Assembly (NCBI GenBank): GCA_002429045.1
Contig: DIYM01000120.1
Location: 1 to 12,727, forward strand
Source: Phycisphaerales bacterium UBA6054
Lineage (GTDB): Bacteria; Planctomycetota; Phycisphaerae; Phycisphaerales; UBA1924
Length of the DNA stretch: 12,727 nucleotides
Direction of reading: 5' to 3'
The notes below the pieces were generated by a model. That model made no database searches. It had not been told where the DNA came from and saw nothing but the letters and a program-made list of their open reading frames with translations. A program made the position numbers and the translations under genes. Positions 9,820-12,727 of this stretch are shown piece after piece. Numbering within the stretch: position 1 is the stretch's first letter; every line of letters begins with the position of its first letter.

Positions 9820-10302
9820 ATGAAGGCCGGCCACGCGAACGAATCAGACTTGGCCGTGACGAACCCGCCCGCCGCAGCGGGCTCGATCGCGGTCCGGGTG
9901 CGGTACGCCGAGTGCGACCCGATGGGCGTCGCCCATCACGCCAGCTATCTGCCCTGGATGGAAATGGGCCGCACCGAACTGCTCCGCACAAGCGGGGTGA
10001 CCTACGGGCAGATGGAGGCCCGGGGCTTCTTCCTGGTGATCACGCGCTGCGAGGTCAAGTACAGGCGTCCGCTCCGGTACGACGACGTGATCGAGGTTCG
10101 GACGCGGGTCGAGGGCGGCGGCCGGATCAAGATCCGGCACGAGTACGAGCTGGCGCTGGTCGAACGCGGGGGCAATCCGCCGGACCGGTCGGATCCCGCG
10201 GTTCCGGTCGATGGTGTGTGCGCGGTCGCGACGACGGAGTTGGCGTGCGTCGGTGCGGACGGGCGCCCGAGGGAACTGCCGGCGTGGCTGGTCAGCCGTT
10301 GA
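9820..10302 (+). CDS. Acyl-CoA thioesterase of the YbgC/4HBT hot-dog family
   Basis: Hot-dog-fold thioesterase expected to hydrolyse acyl-CoA or a related thioester in the cytoplasm. The 160-residue protein carries the family block RYAECDPMGVAHHASYLPW, with Asp33 as the catalytic carboxylate and His39/His40 and Tyr43 at the usual places, then EMGRTELLR on the central helix and RCEVKYRRPLRYDD for the next strands. About 20 extra residues precede the fold, and a Pro/Asp-rich loop (GGNPPDRSDPAVPVDG) interrupts two strands near residue 120. The first ATG is chosen because TAGAGT is correctly placed for a leaderless start. Its 3' end overlaps the opposing NTF2-like gene by 11 bp. No tol-pal genes are nearby, so a Tol-linked role is not indicated; substrate is unknown. 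Confidence 0.88.
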   Translation: MKAGHANESDLAVTNPPAAAGSIAVRVRYAECDPMGVAHHASYLPWMEMGRTELLRTSGVTYGQMEARGFFLVITRCEVKYRRPLRYDDVIEVRTRVEGGGRIKIRHEYELALVERGGNPPDRSDPAVPVDGVCAVATTELACVGADGRPRELPAWLVSR

Positions 10303-10699
10303 CGGCGACCGCCTCAGCGATCGCGGCGGTGTCGGTGTACTGGTCGAAGCGGGTCACCCGCCCGTCCCGCACGCGATAGACATGCACCAGGCCGGCATCG
10401 ATCGATCGGCCCGTGGCGTTGAATGTGCCCGTGTACCGGCCGATGGCGAAGACGGTGTCGCGGTCGCTCCTGAGTTCGTCGATCTGAGACCGGAACCGGG
10501 TCCAGTTGTCCTGGAAGGGCTGGAACACGTTCTCGAAGACCTGCTCGGGCCCCTTCCAGCGTCCGCCTCCCGGGAACCCCGGCATCTGGTTCCACTCGAT
10601 ATCGGGGTGCATGATCTCGCGGAGCCGATCGAGATCGTGCGCCTTGAACGCGGAGTAGAGATCCTGGACGACTCGGATCGGTCCGTTGTTCGTGGTCAT
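10292..10699 (-). CDS. NTF2/SnoaL-like protein (ketosteroid isomerase-related fold)
   Basis: A 135-residue protein of the NTF2-like superfamily. Visible features are the N-terminal helix (VVQDLYSAFKAHDLDRLREIMHPDIEWN), which opens SnoaL-like domains, a GGRWKGPEQVFENVF segment lining the pocket entrance, and the paired strands DTVFAIGRYTGTF, AGLVHVYRVRDGRVTRFDQYTD that end the fold. These proteins bind small molecules and some are isomerases, cyclases or hydrolases, but many have no known activity; no reaction can be assigned here. It follows radA on the same strand with an 18-nt gap, so the two may share a transcript. TACGTC 4 nt before the ATG is a poor version of the leaderless box. Tail-to-tail 11-bp overlap with the thioesterase gene. 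Confidence 0.85.
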   Translation of the reverse strand: MTTNNGPIRVVQDLYSAFKAHDLDRLREIMHPDIEWNQMPGFPGGGRWKGPEQVFENVFQPFQDNWTRFRSQIDELRSDRDTVFAIGRYTGTFNATGRSIDAGLVHVYRVRDGRVTRFDQYTDTAAIAEAVAVNG

Positions 10700-10717
10700 G
10701 CCAGACGTACAGCGGGA

Positions 10718-12160
10718 TCAGCCGAGCAGTTCGATCGCCCGCGAGACGTTCTTGACGGGCGTGACGCGGAGCCCGCCGATGCTCGGGAGTTTCGCGCCGG
10801 GGATATCCGGCACGATCGCGTGCGTGTATCCGAGCCGCGCGGATTCATGGAGGCGCTGGTCGAGCTGCGACACCGACCGCAGTTCCCCGCCGAGCCCGAC
10901 CTCTCCGATCGCGATGGCGGTGGGTTCGAGCGCCCGTTTGTAGTGCGCCCCGGCGATCGCGAGGAGCAGCGCGAGGTCGGCGGCCGGTTCGACGATCTTC
11001 AGCCCCCCCACGGACGACGCGTAGACGTCGCGGTCGGCCAGGCGGAGCCCGCCGTGGGCTTCGAGCACGGCGATCAGCATGCCCATGCGGCTCGGATCCA
11101 GCCCGGCGCTCTTGCGCTTGGCGTTTCCGAGGAACCCGGTCGCGGTGAGCGCCTGGATCTCGATGAGCACGCAGCGGGACCCGTGCATCGCCGGGCAGAC
11201 GACCGCGCCGGCGCGCGGGGTGCCGTCGGAGTCCATCGCGGCGACGCTGGCGCCGCCCGGAAGCTCCCGCAGCCCCTGCCCGGTCATCTCGAAGATGCCC
11301 AGCTCCATCGTGGTGCCGAAGCGGTTTTTGATCGCTCGCACGATGCGGGCGTTGTGCGTGCGGTCGCCCTCGAAACTGATCACGCAATCGACGAGGTGCT
11401 CGAGCAGACGCGGCCCGGCGAGTTGCCCCTCCTTCGTGACATGCCCCACCAGCACGACCGCGATGCCCGACGCCTTGGCCAGGTAGACCAGTTCCGAGGC
11501 GCACCGGCGGAGCTGGCTCACCGAGCCGGGGGCCGCGTCGAGATCCGCCTTGTAGATCATCTGGATCGAGTCGATCACGATGACGTCGGGTTTGACGCGT
11601 TTCGCCTGCTCGATGATCCGCGCCAGGTTTGTGTCCGCGAGGACGAACAGCGTGTCGCTCTCGGCGACGCCGAGGCGCGAGCCGCGCGTCCGGACCTGCT
11701 CGGCGCTCTCCTCGCTCGAGACATACAGCACGCGACCCGCCCAGTCGGCTTCGTTCGTGCGGGCACGCACCGCGCCGGCCCACGCCCCGGCGGCCTGGAG
11801 GAGCAGGGTCGATTTCCCGATGCCCGGCTCGCCCCCGACAAGCACGACCGACGCCGGGACCAGCCCGCGCGACCGCTGTTCGCCCCCCAGCACGCGATCG
11901 AGCTCTCCGATGCCCGTCGGGAACCGTCGTGAGGGCCCGACGAGGCGGGAGACCTCGGTGATCGGCACCGCGGACGGAGCCTCGAGCCCGCCCTTGCCTT
12001 CGACCACGACGGCGCCGCGCTGCGGGTCGAGCTTCGCGGACGCGTCGAAGGTGGACTCTTCGAGGCTGTCCCATTCGCCGCAGTCGGGGCATTTGCCCGC
12101 CCAGCGGTGCTGGGTGGCGCCGCAGGAGCGGCAGAGGTAGACGGTCCGCGCTTTGGCCAT
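10718..12160 (-). CDS. radA: RadA/Sms, DNA branch-migration protein
   Basis: RecA-like ATPase that works in recombinational repair, processing branched intermediates with RecA. The 480-residue product has all RadA parts: N-terminal zinc finger Cys10/13/24/27 (CRSC...CPDC), Walker A GEPGIGKST (110-118), Walker B VIVIDS (193-198), the RadA-specific KNRFG motif at 278-282, and a Lon-protease-like C-terminal domain from about 300 (GLDPSRMGMLIAVLEAHGG, VYASSVGG, EVGLGGELR). Length is normal. Between RVLGG and GLVPAS there is an EQRSR insertion not seen in the usual GGGLVPGS. ATG at 12160 starts MAKARTVYLC as expected; the frame continues upstream to 12718, but that part overlaps the divergent TamB-like gene and is not protein-like. 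TATGCT lies 6 nt upstream. Confidence 0.96.
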   Translation of the reverse strand: MAKARTVYLCRSCGATQHRWAGKCPDCGEWDSLEESTFDASAKLDPQRGAVVVEGKGGLEAPSAVPITEVSRLVGPSRRFPTGIGELDRVLGGEQRSRGLVPASVVLVGGEPGIGKSTLLLQAAGAWAGAVRARTNEADWAGRVLYVSSEESAEQVRTRGSRLGVAESDTLFVLADTNLARIIEQAKRVKPDVIVIDSIQMIYKADLDAAPGSVSQLRRCASELVYLAKASGIAVVLVGHVTKEGQLAGPRLLEHLVDCVISFEGDRTHNARIVRAIKNRFGTTMELGIFEMTGQGLRELPGGASVAAMDSDGTPRAGAVVCPAMHGSRCVLIEIQALTATGFLGNAKRKSAGLDPSRMGMLIAVLEAHGGLRLADRDVYASSVGGLKIVEPAADLALLLAIAGAHYKRALEPTAIAIGEVGLGGELRSVSQLDQRLHESARLGYTHAIVPDIPGAKLPSIGGLRVTPVKNVSRAIELLG

Positions 12161-12166
12161 GCCCGG

Positions 12167-12172
12167 AGCATA
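12167..12172 (-). promoter_or_regulatory. Candidate -10 box for leaderless radA transcript
   Basis: Minus strand reads TATGCT, 6 nt before the radA ATG, with no Shine-Dalgarno site between. Confidence 0.45.
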
Positions 12173-12244
12173 GCGTGCCCGCCGAGAAATGCGGACTTTG
12201 TTTGGGTCGGATTTCGCGCCGGTCGCCCGGCGTGGGTTCCCCGC

Positions 12245-12262
12245 TCGTGTAGCATCACACGA
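12245..12262. promoter_or_regulatory. Inverted repeat over a possible promoter of the TamB-like gene
   Basis: TCGTGT (12245-12250) and ACACGA (12257-12262) form a 6-bp dyad with a 6-nt spacer. TAGCAT (12250-12255), a possible -10 box on the plus strand, lies within it, 26 nt before the ATG at 12282. A bound regulator would cover the promoter. Short dyads arise by chance, so support is modest. Confidence 0.35.
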
Positions 12263-12281
12263 CGCCGACGACCGGAACCGC

Positions 12282-12727
12282 ATGAGCACCCACCCCGATG
12301 AGAACAGCCTGTTGCTGGACCCGCCCAGGCGGGCGAAGCGTCGGCGGTGGAAACGCAGAGCGCTGGTCCTGCTCGCGGCCGGGGTGGGGGGCGTGCTCCT
12401 CGCGTTGCAGACCCCGGCGGCGGGCTGGATCGTGCGTCCGATTCTCGCCGACCAGACCGGGATGGAGATCGAGACCGGTTCGGTGACGATCTCCCCCCTG
12501 GGCAATGTACGGATCGACGGCGCCCGTTTCCTCGCGCCGGGGCTGCCCGGGCAGCCGGGCGAGGTCCTCGTGGTGGATCGCATCTCGGCCCGTATCGATT
12601 GGCCCGCGACAATCACCGGCTCGCCCGGGCTCAAGTCGGTGCGCCTGGCCGAGCCGGCGCTGCGGGTCAGCCAGGACATCGACACCGGGGTGGTCAACGC
12701 CGGCGCGTTCGAGTTCACCGGCGGGGG
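12282..12727 (+). CDS. TamB/AsmA-like membrane-anchored protein, N-terminal part
   Basis: Runs off the right edge; 148 codons are visible. The order is a hydrophilic, very basic N-terminus (RRAKRRRWKRR at about 16-26), one hydrophobic anchor (ALVLLAAGVGGVLLAL, about 27-42), then PAAGWIVRPILADQTGMEIETGSVTISPLGNVRIDGARFLAPG and further beta-rich sequence. A basic N-anchor followed by the idea of 'sequence, function of a short strand, then a strand with an I-D-G turn' is how TamB, AsmA and YhdP-type envelope lipid-transport proteins begin. By that analogy it would be anchored in the inner membrane and span the periplasm as a beta-taco. ATG at 12282 is the first start before the anchor. It is divergent from radA, 121 bp apart. 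The missing C-terminal part (for example a DUF490 domain) would settle the family. Confidence 0.7.
   Translation, partial: MSTHPDENSLLLDPPRRAKRRRWKRRALVLLAAGVGGVLLALQTPAAGWIVRPILADQTGMEIETGSVTISPLGNVRIDGARFLAPGLPGQPGEVLVVDRISARIDWPATITGSPGLKSVRLAEPALRVSQDIDTGVVNAGAFEFTGG

Noticed and set aside
10211..11932. 573-codon plus-strand frame opposite radA
   Set aside because: Antisense shadow of radA and the NTF2-like gene; Arg/Asp/Glu-rich and without motifs.
12161..12718. Long upstream extension of radA
   Set aside because: It overlaps the divergent TamB-like gene; the true zinc finger begins at residue 10 after the ATG at 12160.

Overview
The window is a high-GC, gene-dense piece of bacterial chromosome. 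It most likely comes from a planctomycete, and within that group from the Phycisphaerae. The main clues are a small secreted protein with a PEP-CTERM-type C-terminus (PSPSAMALLGLGG followed by RRRR), a core housekeeping gene set set in compact divergent and convergent units, and little use of Shine-Dalgarno sites. The taxonomic call is an inference; there is no rRNA or other marker here to settle it. No tRNA, rRNA, insertion sequence, prophage or CRISPR array is visible.

Layout from left to right. Bases 1-3392 (+) hold an RND-family efflux permease that enters from beyond the left edge and carries an unusual ~75-residue insertion. Facing it across 23 bp is a minus-strand run that reads, in transcription order, queC, queE, queD and then an HtrA/DegP-type periplasmic protease. 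queC and queE overlap by GTGA, queE to queD is 34 nt, and queD to htrA is 96 nt. queD, queE and queC make the 7-deazaguanine precursor preQ0 from the GTP cyclohydrolase product, on the route to queuosine in tRNA. Divergent from queC is an unrecognised two-transmembrane protein with an N-terminal CxxC/CxxCxC zinc-ribbon-like region (6985-7770, +).

A 354-bp gap follows; it holds no supported gene but ends in a strong intrinsic terminator that serves the minus-strand PEP-CTERM protein (8125-8763). Next come trmB (tRNA m7G46 methyltransferase, minus) and, 30 bp away in divergent orientation, a hot-dog thioesterase (+). The thioesterase overlaps tail-to-tail by 11 bp with an NTF2/SnoaL-like protein (minus), which lies 18 nt upstream of... 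in transcription order downstream of radA (minus). Divergent from radA, a TamB/AsmA-like membrane-anchored protein starts at 12282 and runs off the right edge.

The content is mostly housekeeping: tRNA modification (queCED, trmB), DNA recombination repair (radA), envelope quality control and transport (htrA, RND pump, TamB-like). I did not find a convincing new multi-gene system. The most notable signal is regulatory: six genes have a TANNNT hexamer ending only 5-8 nt before their ATG and have no Shine-Dalgarno site, which is the pattern expected of leaderless transcripts. Other points worth checking are the insertion in the RND pump, an excess of the HIP1 octamer GCGATCGC, the unknown zinc-ribbon membrane protein, and a small repeat cluster upstream of the PEP-CTERM gene.
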